Shown here: positions 1-6,732 of the stretch, one piece after another
Layout: every line of letters begins with the position of its first letter
Position numbering within the stretch: the stretch's first letter is position 1
DNA from: RUG11237 sp045126515
GTDB taxonomy: Bacteria; Bacillota; Clostridia; Lachnospirales; Lachnospiraceae
Direction of reading: 5' to 3'
Assembly: GCA_045126515.1 (NCBI GenBank)
Contig: JBGVOM010000094.1
Span: forward strand, 1 to 14,106
DNA length: 14,106 nucleotides
Translations under genes and position numbers: made by a program
The notes under the pieces: generated by a model
Told to the model about the DNA's origin: nothing
What the model saw: the letters and a program-made list of their open reading frames with translations, nothing else
The model's database searches: none

Positions 1-174
1 ACTTCTTACTTGGCAGGCAGAGGCAACCCAAATACCAACTAACTGTCAAGGGCGGCTAAGACGTTCCAGAAAGCAGTCACGCCTAAGCCGCCCTTGACAG
101 TGGATTTCGTATTTGCTAAAAACGCCTCTTAAACTGCCTTCCAAGGAAGAAGTGATACCGCCTATGAGCTGTTC
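1..174 (-). repeat. HP-A: truncated structured inverted-repeat element
   Basis: No ORF is supported here. Concentric complementary segments are visible: 1-24 with 124-153 (imperfect), 31-35 with 109-113, and a perfect 16-bp inner stem 42-57 / 86-101. Read on the minus strand, the element starts GAACAGCTCATAGGCGG (174 to 158). That is nearly the same start as HP-C at 7741 (GAACAGCCCATAGGCG). It then shows the islands TTTTAGCA (121-114), GAAATCCA (108-101) and TTAGTT (42-37) that also occur in HP-B. The partner of the outermost arm (154-174) is missing, so the element probably continues upstream of base 1. Family and function are unknown. A structured RNA or a MITE-like mobile element are both possible. 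Confidence 0.7.
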
Positions 175-244
175 ATGAAAACAACTAAGTCAGAATCGTA
201 ACAATTAAGTTTTGCACTTTAATCTTTGGTGTTTGACATGCACA

Positions 245-429
245 GCCCATGAGAGGGACCGAAGGTTCCCGGACAGGCAATCAGGAAATGCTTTTAGCAG
301 AAGTGAAATCCAATTCTTAGGCAACACTTGGTGAAGTGCCCTAAGGCGATGAACCTAGTGTGCCTTAGAATTTAGTTCACTGGAGCGCTATTTCCGCCTG
401 TCCGGGAACCTTCGGTTCCTCTCATGGGC
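245..429 (+). repeat. HP-B: structured element with 34-bp inverted arms
   Basis: The arms 245-278 and 396-429 are complementary over 34 bp, with a single G-T position. Inside, 284-289 pairs with 390-395, and 302-307 pairs with 376-381. The region 312-322 can pair with 361-371, competing with a local hairpin (317-321 with 340-344 and 325-329 with 334-338, loop 330-333). The islands TTTTAGCA (292-299), GAAATCCA (305-312) and TTAGTT (372-377) match HP-A in order. The termini ACAGCCCAT and ATGGGCGTCC match HP-C. The element sits just beyond the 3' end of the plsC-like gene. No ORF of interest lies within it. The 70 bases before it (175-244) and the 34 after it (430-463) show nothing I can annotate. 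Confidence 0.75.
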
Positions 430-463
430 GTCCCGTCACACTAAAAGTTTAATCGTTGTATCT

Positions 464-1201
464 TTAAAGCAACTCCGCATTTTTCTTTAACATATCAGCT
501 ATCTGTTCCTGGCAGTATGCGCCGATGAATTTCTGCTGTTCTTTTGGTAAATCCTTTATGATAATAGGTTTTCCATATTCAATAACGATATGCGTTTTTT
601 TGATGGTTGGAAAATGGGCTTCCCAGATATCCGCAGTATTGTTGATTGCTATAGGAAGAATTGGGCAGCCTGATTTTGCAGCCATCTTGAAGCTTCCTTC
701 TTTGAATTGCAGTAGAGAACCTTCTTCCCCTTTATTTCTGGTTCCTTCCGGGAAGATGCAAATGGAGATACCATTTTTTAATTTCTCTACCCCTTCTAAA
801 ATAGTCTGTAAGCCTTTTTTAATATCACTTCTATCCATGAACAGGCAGTGGAGATAGCGCATCCAGGTACTCAGAAGCGGTACTTTTTCCATTTCTTTTT
901 TTGCGATATAACCGGTAGGCCGTGGAACTCTTACATAAGTTACCAGAATATCAAAAAAGCTTCTGTGATTTGCAACGTAGAGTACCGGAGAATCTTGTGG
1001 TACATTTTCCTCTCCAAGTACAGTGATTTTTACACCTGTTTCCCATAAAATCAAAGAAAAAGCACCATTTACAATTTTCAGGGAACTTTTGGATTTTAAA
1101 TCAGGGCTGAATTTTCCGATTATCCACTCAACCAGCATAACCGGAATCGCCAGAATCAGAAAGCCTATTACAGTCAAGCATACAACTAAAAATCGAATCA
1201 T
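464..1201 (-). CDS. plsC: 1-acyl-sn-glycerol-3-phosphate acyltransferase (PlsC-like)
   Basis: This membrane enzyme family transfers an acyl chain to lysophosphatidic acid, giving phosphatidic acid for phospholipid synthesis. The 245-residue product has a hydrophobic N-terminal segment (about residues 4-29). It has the catalytic HX4D motif as NHRSFFD (H79, D84) and the substrate-binding FPEGTR block (150-155), a normal length and motif order for the family. I chose the start at 1201 because AGAGGTG lies eight bases upstream. An in-frame ATG at 1237 would add 12 residues but lacks a ribosome binding site and would fall within the leader. The gene is divergent from the lipoprotein-sipL pair and has its own promoter. 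The exact acyl acceptor is not provable from sequence. Confidence 0.9.
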   Translation of the reverse strand: MIRFLVVCLTVIGFLILAIPVMLVEWIIGKFSPDLKSKSSLKIVNGAFSLILWETGVKITVLGEENVPQDSPVLYVANHRSFFDILVTYVRVPRPTGYIAKKEMEKVPLLSTWMRYLHCLFMDRSDIKKGLQTILEGVEKLKNGISICIFPEGTRNKGEEGSLLQFKEGSFKMAAKSGCPILPIAINNTADIWEAHFPTIKKTHIVIEYGKPIIIKDLPKEQQKFIGAYCQEQIADMLKKNAELL

Positions 1202-1242
1202 GTGTAACACCTCTTGTTTATTTATTTGACACTTCAAGCAAT

Positions 1243-1271
1243 ATTATAAGGCAAAATTGAAAAGGTGTACA
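1243..1271 (-). promoter_or_regulatory. sigma-A-type promoter for plsC-like gene
   Basis: On the minus strand a -10 TATAAT (1248-1243) lies 17 bases after a -35-like TGTACA (1271-1266). This gives a leader of roughly 35 bases before the ATG at 1201. It is back-to-back with the sigma-E-like promoter of the opposite unit. Confidence 0.6.
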
Positions 1272-1283
1272 GAGAATTTTTAA

Positions 1284-1312
1284 TCATAACCTTTCACTTC
1301 CTTACATACAAT
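1284..1312 (+). promoter_or_regulatory. sigma-E-like (mother-cell) promoter
   Basis: CATACAAT at 1305-1312 matches the Bacillus sigma-E -10 consensus. It follows TCATAAC (1284-1290) at a 14-base spacing, against a -35 consensus of roughly KMATATT (first five positions match). Transcription would start near 1319, just before the ribosome binding site of the lipoprotein gene. sipL of Clostridioides difficile is known to be sigma-E controlled, which fits the downstream gene. The match is by eye. Confidence 0.6.
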
Positions 1313-1340
1313 AGTTAAAAAGGTACAGGATGGACACAAT

Positions 1341-1739
1341 ATGAAAAAAATAGTTCCTTTCATTTTTGCAATACTGTTTTTATGCGGTTGTTCCATGCAG
1401 TCGGATGATAATAAGAAATTAAACGATTTAGAATTTAGTGTGATGAGTCAGGATGAAATTCCACAGGAGTTGGCTGCACAGATAGAAGAAAAAAAGGCAG
1501 AAGAATTTAAGCTTACATATAGTGATAATGAGAATCTTTATATTGCCAGGGGATATGGCACCCAGGAGAGTGGAGGCTATAGTATTGCGGTGGATGAACT
1601 GTATGAGACGGAAAATGCAGTTTTTTTTCATAGCAGCCTCATTGGACCAACAGCAGGAGAAAAAACAGATAACAATAAAAGCTTCCCTTATGTGGTAGTA
1701 AAACTAAAATGGATTGATAAAAATGTAGTATTTGAATAG
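1341..1739 (+). CDS. PrcB-like putative lipoprotein, probably sporulation-expressed
   Basis: The 132-residue product begins with a basic start and hydrophobic stretch ending in LCGC (lipobox-like, Cys17), so it is probably a lipid-anchored exported protein. The C-terminal half has the pattern GYGTQESGGYSI ... FPYVVVKLKW. I recognise this as resembling the C-terminal domain of the PrcB family (first described with a Treponema protease complex). No enzymatic residues are evident. It ends 9 bases before sipL, whose ribosome binding site overlaps this gene's stop codon, so the two are surely cotranscribed. They probably come from the sigma-E-like promoter, which suggests expression in the mother cell. 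The link to PrcB is moderately sure. A role in sporulation is inferred from context only. Confidence 0.75.
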   Translation: MKKIVPFIFAILFLCGCSMQSDDNKKLNDLEFSVMSQDEIPQELAAQIEEKKAEEFKLTYSDNENLYIARGYGTQESGGYSIAVDELYETENAVFFHSSLIGPTAGEKTDNNKSFPYVVVKLKWIDKNVVFE

Positions 1740-1748
1740 GAGGAACTC

Positions 1749-3317
1749 ATGGAACTGATTAAAAAAAATATTCATATGATGGTAAATGACAAAAGGGAGA
1801 TGACACAAATTACCTTAGATGATGACATGAATGTACCGGATAACCGCCCGGATATGATAAGTGCCATTGAGACAAAAGGCGATATTGTGTTAGAAGAAGT
1901 GAAGGCAAATGAAAATCAGGCTTGGATTAAGGGGAATTTGAATTTTCTAGTGATGTATATCAGTGACAGCGAGGAAAGAAAAATCCAGAGTATAGAAGGA
2001 AAAATTCCATTTGAAGAGTATGTTCACATGGAAGGCTTAAAACAGGGAGAACAGATTCGAGCCCAGGGAGAGTTAGAAGATTTACGGATAGGAATTATTA
2101 ATTCCAGAAAAATGAGCATACAGGCAGTAGTTACCCTGCAGGTGACCACAGAAGAAATGATAGAGGAAGAAATCAGTGTGGATATTGCAGATAAAAACGG
2201 AATTGAATTTTGGAAAAATCCTATGGAGATTTTACAGTTACGCATTAATAAAAAGGATATGCTTCGTGTGAAAGAAGAAATTGCCCTTCCCAATGGAAAA
2301 AATAATATTCATGAGATTGTGTGGAAAGACAGTTCGTTAAATATCAAAGAAATTAAGCTGTTACAGGGAAAAATTAATGTATGTGGCAGTTTAAATATTT
2401 TCGTGCTTTACCGTGGTGAGGGCGACGAAAATAAATTAGAATGGATGAATGAAGAAGTGGCATTTACCAAAGAATTAGAGTGTGGCGGCTGCAGTGAGGG
2501 AATGGTACCGGATATTAGGACCAGACTGCGGGGCTGTGATATGGAAATAAAAGCAGACTATGACGGAGAAGAACGGATCATTGCCTTGGATGCAGTACTG
2601 GATATGGATGTGAAAATATATGAAGAGGAAATGGTAGAACTGGTAGAAGATGTATACAGTACTTCCATGGAATTGCAGCCGGAAACCAACAGGCTTCGTT
2701 TCCAGCGCCTGGTGGGGAATAATATGTCTAAATGCAGAGTCAGTGAAAGAATGAGGATTAAAGGAGAAGAACCACGGATTCTACAGATTTGTAACGGCAG
2801 TGGAAAAGCCAGAATAGACATGGTGGAAACGGGCAACAATGGCGTCATGATAGAGGGAACTTTAGAAGTTTTGGTACTGTATGTTGGCGCAGATGACAAT
2901 ATTCCGTTTTATGGAAAAATGGTTCAGTTGCCGTTCAACCAGCAGATAGATATGAATGATTTACAGGAAAGCACCATATACCAAGTGGAAGTAGGAACGT
3001 TGCAGATGAATACCACCATGATTGACAGCGAAGAGGTGGAAATAAAAGCAGTCATTGATATGTCAGTTATGGCGGTGGAAGAATTTGAAAAAGATGTTAT
3101 CTGCCAGATTGCAGAGGCACCGTTAGATTATGACCGTTTAGAAAACATCGCAGGCATCGTGGTTTATGTGGTAAAGGATGGCGACAGTCTATGGAGCATC
3201 GGCAAAAAATATCTGCTGGGTGTGCAGGAGATAAAGGAATTAAATCATTTAGAAAGTGATATGATAAAAAAAGGCGACAGGCTGATTTTATGTAAGAATA
3301 TCAGCCGTCCGGCGTAA
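1749..3317 (+). CDS. sipL: SipL-like spore coat morphogenetic protein (SPOCS/DUF3794 + LysM)
   Basis: The 522-residue product has repeated SPOCS/DUF3794-type segments, recurring as blocks such as VPDNRPDM..., GSLNIFVLYRGEGDE and EGTLEVLVLYVGADD. It ends in a LysM domain (about 471-518, starting VVYVVKDGDSLWSIG). This architecture and length match SipL of C. difficile, the functional counterpart of SpoVID. SipL binds SpoIVA at the forespore surface and is needed for coat assembly and encasement. AGGAGG overlaps the stop codon of the preceding lipoprotein gene and sits six bases before the ATG. Transcription is probably from the sigma-E-like promoter at 1284-1312, and a terminator-like hairpin follows at 3357. 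Assignment to SipL rather than another DUF3794 protein rests on the LysM tail and length. Confidence 0.88.
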   Translation: MELIKKNIHMMVNDKREMTQITLDDDMNVPDNRPDMISAIETKGDIVLEEVKANENQAWIKGNLNFLVMYISDSEERKIQSIEGKIPFEEYVHMEGLKQGEQIRAQGELEDLRIGIINSRKMSIQAVVTLQVTTEEMIEEEISVDIADKNGIEFWKNPMEILQLRINKKDMLRVKEEIALPNGKNNIHEIVWKDSSLNIKEIKLLQGKINVCGSLNIFVLYRGEGDENKLEWMNEEVAFTKELECGGCSEGMVPDIRTRLRGCDMEIKADYDGEERIIALDAVLDMDVKIYEEEMVELVEDVYSTSMELQPETNRLRFQRLVGNNMSKCRVSERMRIKGEEPRILQICNGSGKARIDMVETGNNGVMIEGTLEVLVLYVGADDNIPFYGKMVQLPFNQQIDMNDLQESTIYQVEVGTLQMNTTMIDSEEVEIKAVIDMSVMAVEEFEKDVICQIAEAPLDYDRLENIAGIVVYVVKDGDSLWSIGKKYLLGVQEIKELNHLESDMIKKGDRLILCKNISRPA

Positions 3318-3356
3318 AAATGCAGAAGTAGAAAGTCGTGTAGGAATAAAAATAGG

Positions 3357-3393
3357 AAAGCTTTCGGTGAGTAGATATGCCGGAGGCTTTTTT
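3357..3393 (+). terminator. Terminator after sipL
   Basis: An 11-bp stem (3357-3367 with 3380-3390, two G-U pairs, 12-base loop) runs into six T residues (3388-3393). It closes the lipoprotein-sipL unit. Confidence 0.75.
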
Positions 3394-3408
3394 CGTGGGG
3401 TTATAATT

Positions 3409-3556
3409 ACTGAATGGTACGTTTTTGATAACGAACGAAATTACAAAAAAACGGTAAAATTGCGAAAAACCTTTAAAATACAGGGAAAATCCCATTTTTT
3501 TATTTTTTAAAAAATAAAAATTTTTTCCGTTCGTTATAAAAAACACACCATTCGGT
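3409..3556. repeat. 148-bp AT-rich inverted-repeat element upstream of the LytTR operon
   Basis: The arms 3409-3440 and 3525-3556 are complementary over 32 bp with few mismatches (core ATAACGAACG / CGTTCGTTAT). The interior is very AT-rich and includes a 24-bp A/T palindrome at 3497-3520 and GGGAAAATCCC at 3483-3493. There is no ORF. The shape is MITE-like, but no clear target duplication is seen next to the ends. The right arm contains a LytTR-type direct repeat, so the element may instead be, or have donated, the operator of the downstream operon. The gene-free stretch 3318-3660 holds this element, the sipL terminator and the regulator promoter. Confidence 0.7.
3526..3555 (+). promoter_or_regulatory. 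Putative LytTR operator (direct repeat) for the regulator-kinase operon
   Basis: TCCGTTCGT (3526-3534) fits all nine positions of the published LytTR-type half-site pattern [TA][AC][CA]GTTN[AG][TG]. ACCATTCGG (3547-3555) fits eight of nine. Their starts are 21 bases apart, as in AgrA-type operators. The pair lies eight bases upstream of the -35 region of the response-regulator promoter. Confidence 0.5.
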
Positions 3557-3563
3557 GACAAAA

Positions 3564-3592
3564 TGTAGAAGTGAAAGAAAAAGTGTTATAAT
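3564..3592 (+). promoter_or_regulatory. Promoter of the LytTR regulator-kinase operon
   Basis: An extended -10, TGTTATAAT (3584-3592), has a weak -35 region (TGTAGA, 3564-3569, spacing 17). A weak -35 with a direct-repeat site just upstream is typical of activator-dependent LytTR promoters. Confidence 0.6.
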
Positions 3593-3660
3593 ATTTAAGG
3601 GGAAATTAAGTTTAGAAAAACCATAATATATTAATACAAATGAAAGGCAGTAAACTAGTT

Positions 3661-4374
3661 ATGGAAAATAATAGATTAATTATCGGTATATGTGATGATG
3701 AACAGAGTATACACAGTACAGTAGATTTTTTGATGAAAGAATATGAAGAAAAACATCATGTATGTTGCCGGATAGTTCATTTCTATTCAGGGAATGAAGT
3801 GTTAAAATATGAAAATGACTTAGATGTTTTATTATTAGACATTGAAATGCCACATATAGATGGAATCAAAACTGGTGAGAGATTAAGGGAAAGAGGAATT
3901 GCATATAAAATTATTATGCTGACCGGAAATAAGGAACGGTTTAAGGAAGCCTTTAAAATAGAAACATTTCGTTTTGTTACAAAGCCTGTGGAAATGAATG
4001 AATTTTTTGAAGCAATGGATAGCGCAAGAGAAAGCCTACTTGGTGGCAATATGGTCAGTGTACTTCGGGATGGAGTTATATTCGAAATAATGCAAAAGAA
4101 TATTACATATATAGAAGGGAATAAAACAACTACAAATGTTTACACAAAAAGCATGGAATATAAGAGCAGTCTGTCGCTAGGAGAATGGATGAAGCAACTA
4201 GAGAATAAGTTGTTTTTTCAATGTCATAAATCGTATATTGTAAATCTTTCCATGATAGAGGACATCGGCGAGGACAGAGCAATTTTAATTACAGGAGAAC
4301 AAGTGCAGATTGCAAGGCGGAGAAGGACAGAGTTACTACAGGCATTTATGGAATATGATACGAGGTATAGATAA
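3661..4374 (+). CDS. LytTR-family response regulator (AgrA-like)
   Basis: A cytoplasmic two-component regulator of 237 residues. The receiver domain spans roughly residues 5-125 with the acidic pair D12-D13, phosphoacceptor D60 (in LLLDIEMPHIDG) and conserved K108 (VTKPVEM). The C-terminal LytTR DNA-binding domain (about 135-235) shows YIEGNKTTT and FFQCHKSYIVNL. I place the start at 3661, where AAAGGCAG lies about ten bases upstream. An in-frame ATG at 3640 would add seven residues but has no ribosome binding site. Its stop is one base from the start of the kinase gene, indicating translational coupling. LytTR-type repeats occur upstream of this gene and again after the kinase gene, so it probably controls itself and the transporter. 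The input signal is unknown. Confidence 0.92.
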   Translation: MENNRLIIGICDDEQSIHSTVDFLMKEYEEKHHVCCRIVHFYSGNEVLKYENDLDVLLLDIEMPHIDGIKTGERLRERGIAYKIIMLTGNKERFKEAFKIETFRFVTKPVEMNEFFEAMDSARESLLGGNMVSVLRDGVIFEIMQKNITYIEGNKTTTNVYTKSMEYKSSLSLGEWMKQLENKLFFQCHKSYIVNLSMIEDIGEDRAILITGEQVQIARRRRTELLQAFMEYDTRYR

Positions 4375-4375
4375 G

Positions 4376-5665
4376 ATGGATATGGTTTGGACTGGATTAG
4401 TGTATGGTTTGATGATATTTGAGTTTTTTTCATTTTATTATGTTATATTGGGAGAACGGGTGGAATGTAAAAATACGAAATGGTGGCATATAGGTGTATA
4501 TATATTGTGTGGAATGATGTTTTGCATAGGTTGTTGGAATTTGTGGAATAGTGGAGTGATGTTTTTTCCAATCATAATGTCTACATATTTCGTGTTAGCA
4601 GTTGCATTTCATATATCATTTATCAAAAACATAAGGATTTTTTTTACAACATTTTTAATGATAGCTACGATGGAAAGTATGATTAAAGTTATCATTGATT
4701 ATTTTTTTGAATGTAGTAATAATATTCGGGATATCTGCGGTATAGTATGCATACTTATTTTGTTATGGGGATATTATGAAGTTTTGGGAAGAAAAAAGAA
4801 AAAGGATATTTTTCAGCTTCCTATTGTGATGAATATTTTGATCATAGGAATTATGCTGGCTGTGAGTATTATGCTGATGTATTTTACATATATTCTTCCG
4901 GAAAGCGGTGATACACGGGCAAATAGAATCGGGACACTGCTAACGGCAGTCGGTGGAAGTATGATTTGCATTACAATATTTGCGCTGATTTATTATTTTA
5001 ATACTACTAGAGATTATAAAACCCAGAAAGAAATGTTAGAAATCTATAATGAACAGCAAAAGGAATACTTTTCTAAATTATTGGAAAAAGAACAGGAAAC
5101 AAGGCAGTTTCGTCATGATATAATGAATCATTTATTAGAAATACAGTACTACTGTGAAAATGAAAAGTATAATAGTTTAAGAGATTATTTGAAAGAAATT
5201 TTAGGAGAAATAAAAAATATCCGGGAAAAGCAGTATGATGTGGGAAATGATATTGTAAATACAATGATAAATTATTATTTTCTTCCAATAAAAGATACGT
5301 GCAGTATTACCGTAAGAGGACAAATGGGAGAGCTGGAACTTATGGAACAGAAGGATCTTTGTACTATTATTTCTAATATTGCGAAGAATGCAGTGGAAGC
5401 AGTGGCATTGTTGGAGCAGCAGGAAAGGAAAATTATATTTGAGGTAAATCAAGGCCATAAATATTTAAGAATGCAGGTGGAAAATGCTATGTCAGGAAAT
5501 GTAAGTATTGCTAAGAACGGCCTTCCGGAAACAAAGAAAAAGGATACATGGAACCATGGGTTAGGACTAAAAAACGTAAAGACAATTGTAGAGAAATACC
5601 ATGGAAAGATGGAGATAACAACAAAAAATCAAAGATATATAATCACAATACATATCAAAATATGA
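4376..5665 (+). CDS. AgrC-type sensor histidine kinase (GHKL ATPase)
   Basis: The 429-residue product has six to seven hydrophobic segments in the first ~205 residues, then a charged linker likely to be a coiled coil. The H-box QFRHDIMNHL follows (H247), typical of AgrC/VirS-type kinases. The GHKL ATPase domain has an N-box NIAKNAVEA (N334, N338) and a G-box GLGLKN. There is no extracytoplasmic sensor domain, so the membrane block probably senses the ligand, as in peptide-pheromone receptors. The start at 4376 is one base after the regulator's stop, with GAGG at 4362-4365. An upstream ATG at 4310 would overlap the regulator and lacks support. No agrB or agrD is present nearby. The partner regulator is certain from adjacency. 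Confidence 0.9.
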   Translation: MDMVWTGLVYGLMIFEFFSFYYVILGERVECKNTKWWHIGVYILCGMMFCIGCWNLWNSGVMFFPIIMSTYFVLAVAFHISFIKNIRIFFTTFLMIATMESMIKVIIDYFFECSNNIRDICGIVCILILLWGYYEVLGRKKKKDIFQLPIVMNILIIGIMLAVSIMLMYFTYILPESGDTRANRIGTLLTAVGGSMICITIFALIYYFNTTRDYKTQKEMLEIYNEQQKEYFSKLLEKEQETRQFRHDIMNHLLEIQYYCENEKYNSLRDYLKEILGEIKNIREKQYDVGNDIVNTMINYYFLPIKDTCSITVRGQMGELELMEQKDLCTIISNIAKNAVEAVALLEQQERKIIFEVNQGHKYLRMQVENAMSGNVSIAKNGLPETKKKDTWNHGLGLKNVKTIVEKYHGKMEITTKNQRYIITIHIKI

Positions 5666-5693
5666 CCGTTGGGAGAGTTTAACGACCGTTGGG
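5665..5693 (+). promoter_or_regulatory. Putative LytTR operator before the ABC transporter genes
   Basis: Two perfect copies of GACCGTTGGGAG start at 5664 and 5684. Each contains ACCGTTGGG (5665-5673 and 5685-5693), matching all nine positions of the LytTR half-site pattern, with starts 20 bases apart. A possible -35, TTGAAA (5705-5710), lies 11 bases downstream with a poor -10 (TAAAAA, 5727-5732). The first copy begins right at the kinase stop codon. This is the clearest regulatory repeat in the island. Confidence 0.68.
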
Positions 5694-5734
5694 AGGTTTG
5701 GGGGTTGAAAAATAAGAATAATGTGGTAAAAATA

Positions 5735-5763
5735 AACTGTCGGGAAAATTCGACAGTTTTTTT
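5735..5763 (+). terminator. Terminator or attenuator between kinase and ABC genes
   Basis: An eight-bp stem, AACTGTCG / CGACAGTT (5735-5742 with 5751-5758), is followed by seven T residues (5757-5763). It would end the regulator-kinase transcript. Because the putative LytTR promoter lies just upstream, RNA from that promoter would also meet it, so it could act as an attenuator. The rest of 5764-5860 has no feature I can support. Confidence 0.75.
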
Positions 5764-5860
5764 GTGGATGAAAGGATGAGGAAAATGTTTGCGACAATTT
5801 TTGTAGCAAGTGATTTTTGGGCTGATATTATGAAGATAATTTTTGGATAAGGAAGAAAAA

Positions 5861-6730
5861 ATGAGTGAATTGTTACAGATAGAAAATCTATTAAAAAAGT
5901 ATGGAAAAAAAGTAATTTTAGATATACCCAGTTTGACGATAGATGAAGGGAAAATATATGGTTTAGTGGGCAAAAATGGGGCAGGAAAAACTACATTATT
6001 TCGTTTGCTGAGCGGTTTAACATTTCCAACGCAAGGTTATATTCGATATAAGGAAGAAAATATAAAAAAGGGAGTCATTATTGAGTATCCGAGTATTGAG
6101 TATCAGATGAACGCTGTGGAAAATTTGGAGTGGGCCAAAAAATTATATGGAATAGAAGAATGTCAGGACATTACAAACCTATTAAAACTTGTGAATTTAG
6201 AAAAATATAAATACGAGAAAGTAAAAAAATATTCTTTAGGTATGAAACAACGATTAGGGATTGCCATGTGTCTGTTATGTAACCCCCAATTACTGATTTT
6301 GGATGAACCTATGAATGGACTGGATCCGGAAGGAATTGTAGAATTTCGTAATTTATTAAAAGATATCAATAGGCAGGGAACCACTATCTTAATTTCCAGT
6401 CATATTTTGGATGAATTATATAAACTGGCTACTGATTATATATTTATTAAAAATGGTAAGATTGTGAAGAATATTAGTCAGAAGGAATTGGAGGAAAAAG
6501 AGGTTTGTGAATATGAAATAATAACATCAGATAATAAAGGTGCGGCCAATATTCTTACAAACTTTTCCAGTAATATTAGAGAAGAGGATGGGAAAGTGTT
6601 TTTTGAGGCTGAGGCTGAAGTGATATTAGAGATATCTAAGGCATTGGCGAAGAAAGAAATTTATATTACTAGACTGAAAGAAAATAAGTTCAGTATAGAA
6701 GAATATTACATGAAAGTGTTAGGGGATTAA
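5861..6730 (+). CDS. ABC transporter ATP-binding protein (BcrA/multidrug type)
   Basis: The 289-residue cytoplasmic ATPase powers the adjacent permease. It shows Walker A GKNGAGKTT (37-45), the signature YSLGMKQ, Walker B LLILDEPMNGLD and the H-loop SSHILDE. A divergent C-terminal ~70-residue tail is typical of bacitracin/lantibiotic-immunity type ATPases (BcrA, LanF). I chose ATG 5861 with AAGGAAG five bases upstream. A TTG at 5843 is in frame but lies before that ribosome binding site. It is two bases from the permease start (stop at 6730, ATG at 6733). A peptide antibiotic, peptide signal or lipid-linked compound are all possible substrates. The type is sure, the cargo is not. Confidence 0.9.
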   Translation: MSELLQIENLLKKYGKKVILDIPSLTIDEGKIYGLVGKNGAGKTTLFRLLSGLTFPTQGYIRYKEENIKKGVIIEYPSIEYQMNAVENLEWAKKLYGIEECQDITNLLKLVNLEKYKYEKVKKYSLGMKQRLGIAMCLLCNPQLLILDEPMNGLDPEGIVEFRNLLKDINRQGTTILISSHILDELYKLATDYIFIKNGKIVKNISQKELEEKEVCEYEIITSDNKGAANILTNFSSNIREEDGKVFFEAEAEVILEISKALAKKEIYITRLKENKFSIEEYYMKVLGD

Positions 6731-6732
6731 AT

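Noticed and set aside
233..238. TTGACA, a perfect -35 hexamer next to HP-B
   Set aside because: The position 17 bases downstream reads GGACCG inside the arm, with no -10 at any usual spacing. It is not called as a promoter.
1..463. CRISPR array or rRNA/tRNA remnant in the gene-free start
   Set aside because: There are no regularly spaced identical repeats and no tRNA cloverleaf or rRNA-like sequence. The structure is nested inverted repeats.
3409..3556. Insertion sequence with a transposase
   Set aside because: The element is 148 bp with no ORF and no transposase gene in the window. At most it is a non-autonomous relic.
3640..3660. Upstream start for the response regulator
   Set aside because: ATG 3640 has no ribosome binding site, whereas the ATG at 3661 does and matches the usual receiver-domain start.
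4310..4375. N-terminal extension of the histidine kinase overlapping the regulator gene
   Set aside because: The added residues are polar, lack a ribosome binding site and merely read the regulator gene in another frame.
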